Shown one piece after another: positions 1 through 9,797 of a stretch of DNA of 64,000 nucleotides. Under the pieces are notes generated by a model, which saw only the letters and a list, made by a program, of their open reading frames with translations, was not told where the DNA came from and did no database searches. The stretch is from Bacillota bacterium. Its GTDB lineage: Bacteria > Bacillota > Clostridia > Acetivibrionales > DTU013. The position numbers and the translations under genes were made by a program. Numbering within the stretch: the stretch's first letter is position 1; the number at the start of each line of letters is the position of its first letter. The stretch is taken from the NCBI GenBank assembly GCA_023426125.1, contig JAFABI010000012.1:1-64000 (forward strand). Reading direction: 5' to 3'.

Positions 1-1
1 C

Positions 2-64
2 AAAAAGCTGATCCGTAAACAATATAACTACATAAAGAAAATTGCAAAAGAAGGTTTTTGGTAA
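2..64 (+). CDS. C-terminal end of an unidentified gene (cut by the window edge)
   Basis: An open frame runs in from the left edge for 20 codons and ends in TAA at 62-64. The residues are lysine-rich and finish in GFW. A rho-independent terminator follows at once, which supports a real gene end. Too little is visible to name a family. Confidence 0.35.
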   Translation, partial: KKLIRKQYNYIKKIAKEGFW

Positions 65-65
65 A

Positions 66-98
66 AACAGCTCCACAAAACTCATGGAGCTATTTTTA
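66..98 (+). terminator. Rho-independent terminator, possibly bidirectional
   Basis: A 7-bp stem (AGCTCCA at 69-75 with TGGAGCT at 85-91) is followed by a T-rich stretch. The opposite strand also has a T-run (ACAAA side reads GTTTTTAC), so it may stop transcripts from both sides. It lies 4 bp after the partial gene end. Confidence 0.6.
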
Positions 99-101
99 TA
101 C

Positions 102-206
102 TATACGGTAGGTGTTCCATCGCTTACCGATATCCATACCAGATTATTCGAACTGAAGGAGAAAGAAAAAAAGCCGGAGTTTTTTAATATCCAGCCATTG
201 AATTAA
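102..206 (+). pseudogene. Possible C-terminal gene fragment without a start
   Basis: An uninterrupted plus-strand frame of about 34 codons ends in TAA at 204-206. Its charged helix (ELKEKEKKPEFF) looks protein-like and would suit the tail of a transposase or other DNA enzyme, but I do not recognise a family and no start codon or ribosome site is evident. It may be chance. Confidence 0.2.
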
Positions 207-245
207 TACATTATGCATTGTATTCTATTTTGATAGTTATTATAT

Positions 246-575
246 TTATAAAAGTATATTAATCATATATATTCCTTTCAGAATATAATTACACCCTTCA
301 GTAGTTAGCGAAGCTAATGCTTCATCTACCGGGTTGCCGTAGAATGTCCATTTATCTGAAATAGAATTCCAAAGCTTTTTGAGCTGTTCATTAGTCAAAG
401 TATTATATAGTTTAGTATCAGCTTTAATAACATATATCTCTTCTATTTTCCAATAGGGTTCCGTCTTAATGATATTCTGTTCTTTTATTTCATTCGCCAA
501 ACTACTCGTTGCATCGCAAAAAATTTGTAAGGCTTCATCTCTGTTTTTAGTTCTTGCAAAAAGTTTTATGTACAT
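246..575 (-). CDS. Small intact protein in the immunity-gene position behind an RHS toxin
   Basis: Encodes 109 residues starting at ATG 573-575, preceded by a good AGGAAGTG ribosome site. The start lies 16 bp after the final stop of the degraded RHS toxin (592-594). That tight toxin-then-small-gene order is the known arrangement of polymorphic toxin systems, so the inferred role is a cytosolic immunity protein that blocks the toxin tip. The sequence is acidic/lysine mixed, with no signal peptide, membrane segment or recognised motif. I cannot assign a Pfam immunity family. It is uninterrupted, unlike its partner. Alternative: an unrelated small protein. Confidence 0.6.
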   Translation of the reverse strand: MYIKLFARTKNRDEALQIFCDATSSLANEIKEQNIIKTEPYWKIEEIYVIKADTKLYNTLTNEQLKKLWNSISDKWTFYGNPVDEALASLTTEGCNYILKGIYMINILL

Positions 576-591
576 TTTTTATCACTTCCTA

Positions 592-890
592 TTAATGAGT
601 TATTTTGCCTTTGAGAGATACATTTACATGTGCTCCATCTCTACTTGCCCACCCAAGTTGTTGTTTTCCGGTATTCGACAATTGGACATCCCATTCAAAA
701 GCTTCCCCTGTAGTCCTCGATGGACCTCTTTGCCACACATTACCGAATCTATCTATATATCACCCGTTATTAGTTCTCGGCAATTCTTGCGAAGGAGTCC
801 ATTTCTTAGGAGGAACAAATCGTATCTTACCTGTCGTAGGTAGGTCTGTAGCTTTCAATTTTGTTTTTGCACCTGTTATGCCTCCATGCC
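592..890 (-). pseudogene. Toxin tip of the RHS gene, resembles polymorphic toxin type 17
   Basis: After the frameshift near 885 the minus strand reads on as GAKTKLKATDLP, then IRFVPPKKW, an in-frame TGA at 760-762, and then YIDRFGN, FEWDVQLS, LGWASRDG and HVNVS ending ITH. From memory, this order of motifs is that of the polymorphic toxin type 17 (Ntox17) C-terminal domain found at the end of RHS/WXG-type toxins; the assignment was not checked by search. The tip is disabled twice over. The stop is most simply GGA changed to TGA, because a glycine before YIDRFGN would fit. Immunity gene follows 16 bp later. Confidence 0.7.
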
Positions 891-3800
891 AGCAGCAAGT
901 ATATTTATCACATTGCCGGAATCTATTGCTTTATCTATTGCTATAAACATTTCTTCATGTTCAATAGTAGTAGCATCATAAAAGTTAAGGACTTCGTTGG
1001 CATATCTTGTCTGGTATTTATTAGGGTCTGTTTTTAAAAGTTCCTTATTATTTGCTTTCCAAATATCAATTTTTGACTGTACTGTTTTAGGAAGTAGCAA
1101 ATATAGGTCATCAGCAAAACTATTGTCGTCTTCAGTTCCATAGTTTGCTCTTAAAGTTTCTTCGTAAGTTGGTGCGTTATTCCACCAATTTTTTATCTTT
1201 TTCCAAATACTTTTTATAGGGTCGAAGAAATTATTATTTGATGTAGATGCTAATAGGACATCTGTATAAAGGTAATTGTTTGCAGAACTAGCGATATCTC
1301 CTGTACCTTTCCTCACCATAGGGTACATAGCATCAACTGTATGATATTGATTCTGCTCCCAGAATATATCATTTTCTATCATTGACTCAGCAACACTCAT
1401 GTCAACATTGTTAGCCTCTGCTACATCCCTTATTACTGGAAGATCACTTGCCTTATTGGAATTTGAAAGTCTCCCGGCAGCATCGTTATCTAAAACATTC
1501 TGAATATTTTGTTTAGCTGATTCTATCTGTAGTTGTGAAGAATTAGGGTTATTGATAATGTCAGTAAATAATTTCATTGCGTTTTCTGCAATTTCTGTAA
1601 GATAGCCTGTTGGGTCAAAATAACTGATGGGATTATTGAGACAATAGGTATACAAATTTAAGCTTAACGGATCATTCAGATCACCAGCATACGTATCCTC
1701 ACTCAGGAACCTGGCTATCTTGCTGTCGTAGTACCTCGCGTTCAAGTAATACAAATCAGTCTCATTATCATACTGATAACCGGCATACCGGATGGGGTTA
1801 TTCACTGTCCCGGTTTCATCAGTGATATTCCCAAACGCATCATAATAATAACTCGCCTACACCGTCCCCGCTCCATCAATCAGTGCCGTCACATCTGCGT
1901 GACCATTATACATATAAAACAACGTTTCGCTTCCGGCTTTTCTTGCCAACAGGTTCAGCCCCTGTACATTCCATGCCGTTTGATTGCCGCTGCCACCTGT
2001 CTCCAGCACCACCTTGTCGGATTCATACAAATACCGCGTCATCTGGCCGTTCACAGCCTTTTCCGTCCTCAAGCCGTCGCCGTTATACCTGTACACTATC
2101 GTCTTGTCACCTTCAATGCTCTTTGATAGCTGGTTCCAGACATCATATTCATACAATGATACATCCGTGTTTGTGGTCATACCAGCTTTCACAAGCTCAA
2201 ATTTCGAAGGCGAATTGGGGTCTACGGGTTTTGTCACCGATTTTGACTTGCTGGCCATGTTTCCGTTGTTGTCATAGCTGTAGTCAACCTTTTCTGACGC
2301 TCCATCCGCCTGGGTCAGGGTAGTCGTCAGCCTGTTCTGCTCATTGTAGGTGTAGATGGTGACAACCGTACTCTCCCCTATGGTCACGGATTCAGACAGC
2401 CTGTTGCCGGCTTTGTCAAACATATACGAAGTCGTTTTCCCATCGGGTTCTGTTACGGAGTCCAGCCTGTTCAAGCCATCATAGGTATAGAAAGTAGTGC
2501 CCTTGCTGTCTACCTTCGAGGTTTGGTTATGTGCCCCGTCATAGGTATACGAATAAACATCAATGGTGCTTCCATTTGCCTTTTTATTTGTCAATGTCCG
2601 GATTAAATTGTCGCTGTAATAAGTGTATTCTTCTTTTGCACCGTTGGGGTACAGCACCGATTTTCTATTGCCATTGTCATAATATTCGTAGGTGGTGGTT
2701 TTGCTGTCTGCCGTTACCTTCCACAGTCTTCCTGCCGCATCGGTCACTTTATCCGTTACATTGCCTTTGGGGTCGATAGACCCTTCCAAAGTACATCCTG
2801 CCGGTACGCCTGTAATTATATCATAATTATAGGTGGATGTGCCAATATCAGGTACCGTTTTTGCAGTGACCCTGCCAAGCTCATCATAGGTACGGGTGGT
2901 AGTGCCTGTGCTGTCGGTCATGGTAAGCTGGTTGCCGTTATTGTCATAGGTATACGAGATTGCGGTTGTTCCAATGGACTGTGAACGTATTCTTCCATGC
3001 ACATCATAGGTATGACCGGTGATCTTGCCGTTCCTGTCCGTCTTGTCTTTTAAGCTTCCATCCGCATAGTAGGTATAGCTTTCCACCTTGGCCCAAACGT
3101 ACGTGTAGCTTCCCGTCTCTCCCATCCTGCCACCGTAGTCGATCTTTTTTACTACTTTATTGGCCGCATTATACTCGAACAAGGTCATATCCCCTTCGCC
3201 GTCGGTCTGCGTGAGCATGTTCCCGTTCAGGTCATAAGTATAGCCGGTCTTTTCCAATCTGGGATTGATTACGGTGATGAGCCTGTTGAACTCATCATAC
3301 ATATATGTTGTCGATATACCCCTTCCATCCGTCCTGGTTTGCACATTCCCTGCATCATCATATGCTTGGGCTGTGACATGGCCTTCGGCATCAATGGTCC
3401 TTACGAGCCGGTTGTTTCTGTCATAATCGAACCGGGTAAGGTTGTCCAGGGCATCATAGGATTTTACCTGCGCATTGTTGTGGTTATATTCCAACTTCTG
3501 GATGGATATATTCTTAGCATCCACCTTTTCTACCAGTCTGTTCATAGAATCATATGCATTACGGCTTGTATTCTTCCTCCAGTCGGTTACGGAGGTCTGG
3601 TTGCCGTTCTTATCATATGCATATGCAGTGGTCTGTAAAGTTCCATGCACAGTAATGGAAGAAACTACGAGCCTATTTAATTTGTCATAAGAATATTCGG
3701 TAGTGTACCCTTTGCCATCGGTCTCAAACCTCTTGTTCCCATTGACATCATATCTTACGGATGTGGTAATGGCTTCGCTGTTATCCGCTCTTTTTTGGAT

Positions 3801-5717
3801 ATGACTTAATACCCTGTCCTGGCTGTCGTATGTATAGGTATCCACCCTGCCTGTACTGTCTGCCTGCATTACAGGATTGCCTTTCGCATCGTATTGGTAT
3901 GTGACAGTATTCGACGGGATGGTTTCATCCCCCGGGTATAGGGCCTTTCTTGTTTTGCCAAGGGCATTGTATTCAAATCCGGTGGTGTTTCCATTGCCGT
4001 CGGTTTCGGTTAAAAGATTGCCGGTGAAATCATAGGTGCTGGTCCGGATCGTCGAGCCGGAGGCTGACGGGCTCTTTTTTACTGTTACCGACGTGACATT
4101 TCCGGCGTCATTGTACCCGTAGATCGTGATAGCACCATTTGCATCTGTTTCCGAAGCTTTTCTTCCCAGTGCGTCGTATTCATACTTTACAGTAAATGGC
4201 AAAGCCCTGTCTTTAGATACCGGATCGATGGTTGTAACCAGTTTACCCGCCAGGTTATAGGTGTATTCGGTGCCGTAGCCGGATGCAATCTTTTCGGCGG
4301 CAGCGCTGCCTGTCCCTGCGTCATACCCACAGCCATCCAGTTCCTTGACGATGTTGCCGAGGTTGTCATACAGGACGGCCCGGGTGACATATTCCGTCCA
4401 GATGCTGCCAAACCCGTGGGCAGCCGGATTATATCGCTTTTCGTGGAATTTGTATACCGTGGTCTTCATCCTGCCCATCAGGTCATAGGTATACTCGTTT
4501 CTGTCCATTTGCGTGATGGATATTTTGAGGAGAAATTTCGGCGATTTTTCTACCTGCCATGTCATAATCGTATAAGGTCACACCTGCATCCGCATTGATT
4601 GCCTTTTTCAGAAATCCGCGGCTATCATAGAGGAAGCTTGTTGTATTAAGCCTGGCATCAGTACTTGTCAATACCTTGCCTTCCCAGTCATAGGTAGAGG
4701 ATGTGACAATATCCACATTAACGCCATTTTCATTTTTCCCCGGCTGACTTGCGCTTGTGAGCCTGTCCATATTGTCGTAATTATAGGTTGTGATAACTCC
4801 ATTGGGAGCTTTCATTGTTTTTGTATTTCCATTGAGGTCACAGGTATAGGATGTAGTCAATATTACATCCTGCGTATTGTCAAAACTATATCCGCCCAGA
4901 TCACCGCCTTTTACATGCTGCAGTTTTTGTACTACTTTTCCAAGGTGATTAAACCGATATTCCGTTACATTTTTCTGAGTCGGAGCGGTATATATTTCTT
5001 CACAGGAAATATTTCCATCCGCATCATAACTATACCAGGTCCTTCTCCCCTCAGTATCCGTTACATTTTCCAATTTTCCGTCCGGATAATACGTATAGTT
5101 TTTTGCTGCGAAGCTTGAAGGAGTTGCAAATAGCGCGACCTTTTCACGAGATAAAGTATATTCCCTTCATTCACCTCAAACGGCGACCATTGCTCTGTCC
5201 GCTGGCCTAATCCGTTATATTTGAAATAAGTGATGCTGCCGTTTTCAGAAATGGATGTTTTTATGGTACTGTCAGGGTTATACTGGTATTTTCGCTTTGT
5301 TCCGTCCGGGTTTTGCTGTTCTACCAGTCTTCCGGCATAGTCAAATAGTGATACCGTAATTGCCTTTTCGATTGCATTCAAATATACGGTCACTGTCTTT
5401 TGAAGATATGGACTATTTGTGTTCGGTAATATCTGTACTGTATACCGGGGGATTCCTTCTCATTGTCCAGTACCATATCTATCTTATACTTCGTATTTGG
5501 CTTGAGATTTAGCGCCCTGCTCCGTATAAAGCCATATTGTCCTGCAATTACTTTTTCTACTCTCATCACTTTGTCCTCATTTTTAAGAATGAAATTACTT
5601 GATGGTGTATTATTCCACTGATCAGGAACTCCATTGCCATCGATGTCCATCTCCGGCAAATTATAAAATCGACAGGTTTGCCAGGCCGTATAGTCAACCA
5701 GTATTGATTGGAAAGTC

Positions 5718-5753
5718 ATCTGCAAAAGTTCAGCATGCCAAACTTTTGCAGAT
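5718..5753. repeat. 12-bp perfect inverted repeat at the RHS 5' boundary
   Basis: ATCTGCAAAAGT at 5718-5729 is repeated inverted at 5742-5753 around a 12-base loop. It sits exactly where recognisable RHS coding sequence begins and where the gene loses its 5' part, so it may mark a rearrangement or element end. It has no T-run and is not a typical terminator. Confidence 0.55.
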
Positions 5754-5894
5754 AGTTGTCAATAAATCTTCTTAATGTACGCGATAGCTATAGTCAAAAG
5801 CTACCTCAACTGCATACCTGAAGACGATGATTCAGGAGCAGTAGCGCGAAAAATGTTTGAGAGCTGGTTTTGCCCTCCATTTTTAAGCAGCAAA

Positions 5895-8800
5895 TTATTC
5901 AAAGTTAAAAACATTGTAAATGTACTGCGCCGCAGAAGCCCTGTTCACGTTCCCCTTTGCATTCAAATTGCCTTCCGGATCCAACGGAGTGATCCCTTTC
6001 GATACAGTAAACCCTACTGCTTCCTCAGCATAACTGCTTATATCCTTATAGTCCTTTATGTTTGATATTGAACCTGCAGTAATCTGTATCCCCTTATATG
6101 CCAGTGCTCTTACAAGAATCAGGGCCGCATCCTGTGTCGTAATCGTTTCATCAGGGGCAAATTTGTCGGCGCCAATCCCCTTGATCAATCCTGCTTTGTA
6201 AGCTGCATTTACATAAGGCGCATACCAATCTGCTTCCTTAACATCCGAAAAGACATTGTCCTTATTATTAATCTCCAATTTCAGCATTGTTACCAGAAGC
6301 TTTGAAAATTCAGCCCTTGTCAACACATTGCCGGGGGCGTACCGGTTATTTCCGACGCCGTTTATGATCCCTTTGGCTGCCATGCTTTCAATGTAAACAG
6401 CATACTTTTCAAAGCCTGCCAGGTCAATAAAAGTTATTTTATTGTCCTTTGCTATATACTGACTGAAATGGGTAGCCGAAAAAGTTACCGTCTTTGTTTC
6501 AGGGTTATATACTCCCTGCATGTTTACAAGATTACCTTTACCGTCAATATAGAAAACAGTGATATTGTCTCCTCTTTCTCCTGCTTTTAGCGTATAAGGT
6601 ATGGACACGGCTACAGGTGCGGCAGGATTGTTCCATTCCTTTACAGTACCGTTTACGGTCACACTCAGGTCTATCACCGGAGAATCACCTATTTGCTCTG
6701 CTACTGAAGCCGGCAATTTGGATTTGTCGACAGTAGAAATGCTTATGCCTACCTTCTGGGCAGTCTTTACAGCAGCATCGTTAAACATATTGGAAGGCAG
6801 CGTAATACTTGCAACCACCGTATTCAAAGTGATATTTGTTTCATTTGAAGTACTTGTCAATGCCCATGAAGGTAAATAAGTAACATAACCATTTACATCT
6901 GCATCGCTAATATTGATAGTAATGTTTTTATGGCCATTTTCCGTTGTGGCACTGTTCAATATTTCTTTATAATCATCCGTAGGTATGTCAACCGTTACAC
7001 TACCGGGGGAGTAAGTCGGCGAAATATTCTTTACACCGTTTACAGGTTTTCCGTCTCTACTGCCACCGCCTCCTCCGCCAAGGCCTCCACCTCCGCCACC
7101 GCCTCCTCCGTCTGACGTTGTGGAATCGGTTACGGTTATGGTTAACACTGCATTACTACCCGCGCTGAAGCAGAATGTTAATACAGTGGTTCCTACCGGC
7201 AGGCCGGCAAGATACCCTTTCTTGATAATAACAGAATTCCCCGATGAAGTATAATCAGTACCAACTGCTAAGGTATTTATACCATTTTTTATGGAGAGTA
7301 CGGTATTCCCGTTCAAAATGATTGATACGGATATATCCGCTTGAGCCGAAGTTTTTAAATCGAAATTCGCTGTTGCAGGATTGATGGTGGAGTTTTGAAC
7401 TGCCAGCACAGCAATGGTAAAAGAATTTGAAATCAGCCCATTTGTTGCAATAATATTCAATGTGTCGGGCTGTGCTGTACTTTGAACAGTCAGTATACCT
7501 GAACTGCTATTAATTTGTACCCCGGCCACTGATTTGTCCAATGACCAGTTAACTGTTTCGGAAGGTAGAGGTGTTCCGCTCTGATTTTTTACTACAGCAG
7601 TATATGTAAATGTATTATATCCGTTCGAGGGTATGTATAGATTGGCCGGACCGTTTATTTCAATATTATCCGGAGCATATTTGATGTAAAAATTTATATT
7701 TGATTGATTTCCTGAACCTAAATAAACCAAATTGGGATCAGGAATAGTCAGCGTACCGTTTGGAGAATAATATCCGTAATTATAACAACCCGGCACATCC
7801 GTCAATAATGAATAAGATGCATAATAACCTATTCCCGGACATTTTTCCGGAATCTCCAGGCTATAGGAGGCTTCGGTAGTTCCACTGTTTATAGCAAAAT
7901 TCGCTTCTTTACACGTATATCCATTTCCATCATTATCATCATACCGTATATGAATGATACCGTTAATACCTCCTGAAGGTGCTGCCATTCCTACAGGCAA
8001 CGATATCTTTCCTGTAATTCTTCTTGTTTTCAATAATGTAAAGTCTATATCCGTTATATTTCCTGAACTTACATCAATCAACGTTCCAGGCTCATTCCCG
8101 AAATCAGGCAATATACCATTTAATGTATATAGACCATAAGTAAACAATCCATCCACTACTGAATTTAAATGATATTTTACCGTATAACCTCTACCAGGTT
8201 CATTAATAGGAATATTGACGCAATAGGCAACTTCTGATTTCCCTTTTCCTATTATATAAGAGGGTATATACATAAATACATTATCTTTAAAGATTTGGAC
8301 AGATACATATATATCATTGTCCCGTGCAGTCATACCCTCAGGTAGTGAGATTGTTCCGGAAATACTGTTGCCTTTTAAAATCGTCAAATCGATATTATGA
8401 CAGTCCCCTGAGCTTACATCTATTACAGAAGCCGATTCTCCATATGGAACCGAACCGGAAGCTGCGTAATATCCATATTGTATATAGGTATCTATGTTAT
8501 TTTTCAAAGAATAATACAGGGTATAGCCTTTACCCGGTTCATTGCTTGGTACATTGATACTGTATGAGATTGCAGTATTTCCAGCGGACATTGAAAAGTT
8601 CTTATGGTCCGAATATGTTTCACCCTTAATAAATATCTGCCCTTCAATCCCGCCGGAGGGTATGGATGCGCCGGAAGGCAAAGCTATACTGCCTGAAACC
8701 ACGCGTGAACGAATTATTGTAAGCTCCATGCCTGATATGTCTCCGGAACTGACATCAAGCAAAGTAGCCTTATTATACTCATTTATAGTTACCATGCCAT

Positions 8801-9485
8801 CTGTCGAATAGTATCCGTTTTTTATGCAGCCATTGATGTCAGAAAAAAAACAGTAAGAAATTTTATACCCTGTTCCAGGACCATTGATAGGAACAACGAC
8901 ATAAAAAGAAGCGGATGTCTGTCCCGCGAGTATAGTAAACATACAGCTTTCCATACCAGAAAAATCATGATTGTCGGATTTATAATCTATAAAAATATTA
9001 CCATAGATGTCGCCTGAAAAAACCGGCATTCCCATAGGCATTGATATCGTACCCGTTATACTGCGCCCTGATAACAGGACAATCTCAATGTTCTCTTCAT
9101 CTCCTGGGCCAACATCAATTCTGGTTGCATCCTCTCTACTATAATGCGGCAATGTTCCCGTTGAAGAATAATAACCATGATTTACAATGTCCTGAACAAT
9201 GCCATTTAACGTATATTTGACAATATATCCTGTCCCGGGGTCATTTTGGGGAACATTGAAGCTGAAAGGGGCATATGTCTGACCCTCCGGTATTGTAAAT
9301 TGATATATATCCTGATAAATTCCTGTTCCACCATAAAGGTCAATGCTCAACTGACCGCTGATACCACCGGAATCTGCAATCATACCTTCCGGCAGCTTAA
9401 TTGTTCCGGATATTATTCCTGTGGAGAGGGTTGACCCGTAAACAACGGCCGGAACACTCTGACTACCGTCATAAACAGCTGCCAT
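5895..9485 (-). CDS. SLH-domain surface protein with five tandem ~115-residue modules; 5' end missing
   Basis: The visible frame encodes 1196 residues. Five tandem modules of about 112-120 residues fill the N-terminal half, each opening with a (I/V)(S/T)G(T/S/K)I-x-(L/M)P-x-G block and closing with a YG/GYY...DVSSG-like block. Next come an Ig-like region, a CBM-X2-like region, a glycine-rich linker (near residues 790-810), a further beta-rich domain, and three SLH repeats (about 1019-1070, 1078-1135, 1144-1190) that would anchor it to cell-wall polymer. The usual signal peptide is absent: the same frame stays open about 46 codons further upstream to a TGA at 9624-9626 with no ATG, GTG or TTG start that fits a leader. 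It is therefore probably a 5'-truncated relic; the 9485 start is only the first ATG. The modules do not match a family I know. Confidence 0.7.
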   Translation of the reverse strand: MAAVYDGSQSVPAVVYGSTLSTGIISGTIKLPEGMIADSGGISGQLSIDLYGGTGIYQDIYQFTIPEGQTYAPFSFNVPQNDPGTGYIVKYTLNGIVQDIVNHGYYSSTGTLPHYSREDATRIDVGPGDEENIEIVLLSGRSITGTISMPMGMPVFSGDIYGNIFIDYKSDNHDFSGMESCMFTILAGQTSASFYVVVPINGPGTGYKISYCFFSDINGCIKNGYYSTDGMVTINEYNKATLLDVSSGDISGMELTIIRSRVVSGSIALPSGASIPSGGIEGQIFIKGETYSDHKNFSMSAGNTAISYSINVPSNEPGKGYTLYYSLKNNIDTYIQYGYYAASGSVPYGESASVIDVSSGDCHNIDLTILKGNSISGTISLPEGMTARDNDIYVSVQIFKDNVFMYIPSYIIGKGKSEVAYCVNIPINEPGRGYTVKYHLNSVVDGLFTYGLYTLNGILPDFGNEPGTLIDVSSGNITDIDFTLLKTRRITGKISLPVGMAAPSGGINGIIHIRYDDNDGNGYTCKEANFAINSGTTEASYSLEIPEKCPGIGYYASYSLLTDVPGCYNYGYYSPNGTLTIPDPNLVYLGSGNQSNINFYIKYAPDNIEINGPANLYIPSNGYNTFTYTAVVKNQSGTPLPSETVNWSLDKSVAGVQINSSSGILTVQSTAQPDTLNIIATNGLISNSFTIAVLAVQNSTINPATANFDLKTSAQADISVSIILNGNTVLSIKNGINTLAVGTDYTSSGNSVIIKKGYLAGLPVGTTVLTFCFSAGSNAVLTITVTDSTTSDGGGGGGGGGLGGGGGGSRDGKPVNGVKNISPTYSPGSVTVDIPTDDYKEILNSATTENGHKNITINISDADVNGYVTYLPSWALTSTSNETNITLNTVVASITLPSNMFNDAAVKTAQKVGISISTVDKSKLPASVAEQIGDSPVIDLSVTVNGTVKEWNNPAAPVAVSIPYTLKAGERGDNITVFYIDGKGNLVNMQGVYNPETKTVTFSATHFSQYIAKDNKITFIDLAGFEKYAVYIESMAAKGIINGVGNNRYAPGNVLTRAEFSKLLVTMLKLEINNKDNVFSDVKEADWYAPYVNAAYKAGLIKGIGADKFAPDETITTQDAALILVRALAYKGIQITAGSISNIKDYKDISSYAEEAVGFTVSKGITPLDPEGNLNAKGNVNRASAAQYIYNVFNFE

Positions 9486-9663
9486 GTTTATATCATATCC
9501 CGTAGAAGAACCTCGATTTTCAAGGCTTTCCTTCGATATACCATAAGCGGAAGCAGAATTTATACTTTTATCATCGGTACTTTCTGTATAGTCTGAATTA
9601 TCATTGTGTGTTCCATCCTTGATTCAAAGTGGAGCACCGAAGTATAAAAAAGAAGGAAATGAG

Positions 9664-9696
9664 CAGCCCGGAAATACTATTTCCGGGCTGTTTTTC
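9664..9696 (+). terminator. Strong hairpin with plus-strand T-run
   Basis: A 12-bp perfect stem (CAGCCCGGAAAT with ATTTCCGGGCTG) with a 3-base loop is followed by TTTTT on the plus strand. No plus-strand gene now ends here, so it may be left over from a lost gene, in keeping with the truncated S-layer gene beside it. It could also stop minus-strand readthrough from the deacetylase gene, although the minus side lacks a clear T-run. The rest of 9486-9797 holds the leaderless in-frame extension of the S-layer gene and nothing else I can name. Confidence 0.65.
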
Positions 9697-9797
9697 GTTT
9701 ACGATGGTTCAAGGGAATAGCAAACCAATGCTGTGGCCTAAGGAGCCTCCGCTATTTCCCAATAGCTATCATGGTCTTATGAAAATGTACGATTTAC

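Larger units (their letters stand above)
592..5758 (-). pseudogene. RHS/YD-repeat polymorphic toxin gene, multiply broken
   Basis: Translating this stretch in successive frames gives one RHS protein: a CBM-like N-terminal piece (DGNGVPDQW), dozens of YD repeats (YDxxGR/YxYD pattern), the RHS core ending in DPTG near 1606-1611, then a variable tail and a toxin tip. It is split by at least six lesions: a frameshift at a C-run (~5447-5451), a second near ~5150, a third near ~4500-4540, an in-frame TAG at 1857-1859, a frameshift near ~885 and an in-frame TGA at 760-762. The 5' end has no start codon or signal peptide; the frame opens only from an in-frame stop at 5759-5761, so the gene is also truncated. 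RHS proteins normally exceed 1500 residues with a secretion signal. Either true decay or indel sequencing errors could explain the frameshifts; the two in-frame stops and missing 5' end favour decay. Confidence 0.9.

Noticed and set aside
5775..6065. 96-codon plus-strand frame overlapping the end of the S-layer gene
   Set aside because: Most is antisense to the SLH region; the first 40 codons could be a remnant but match no family.
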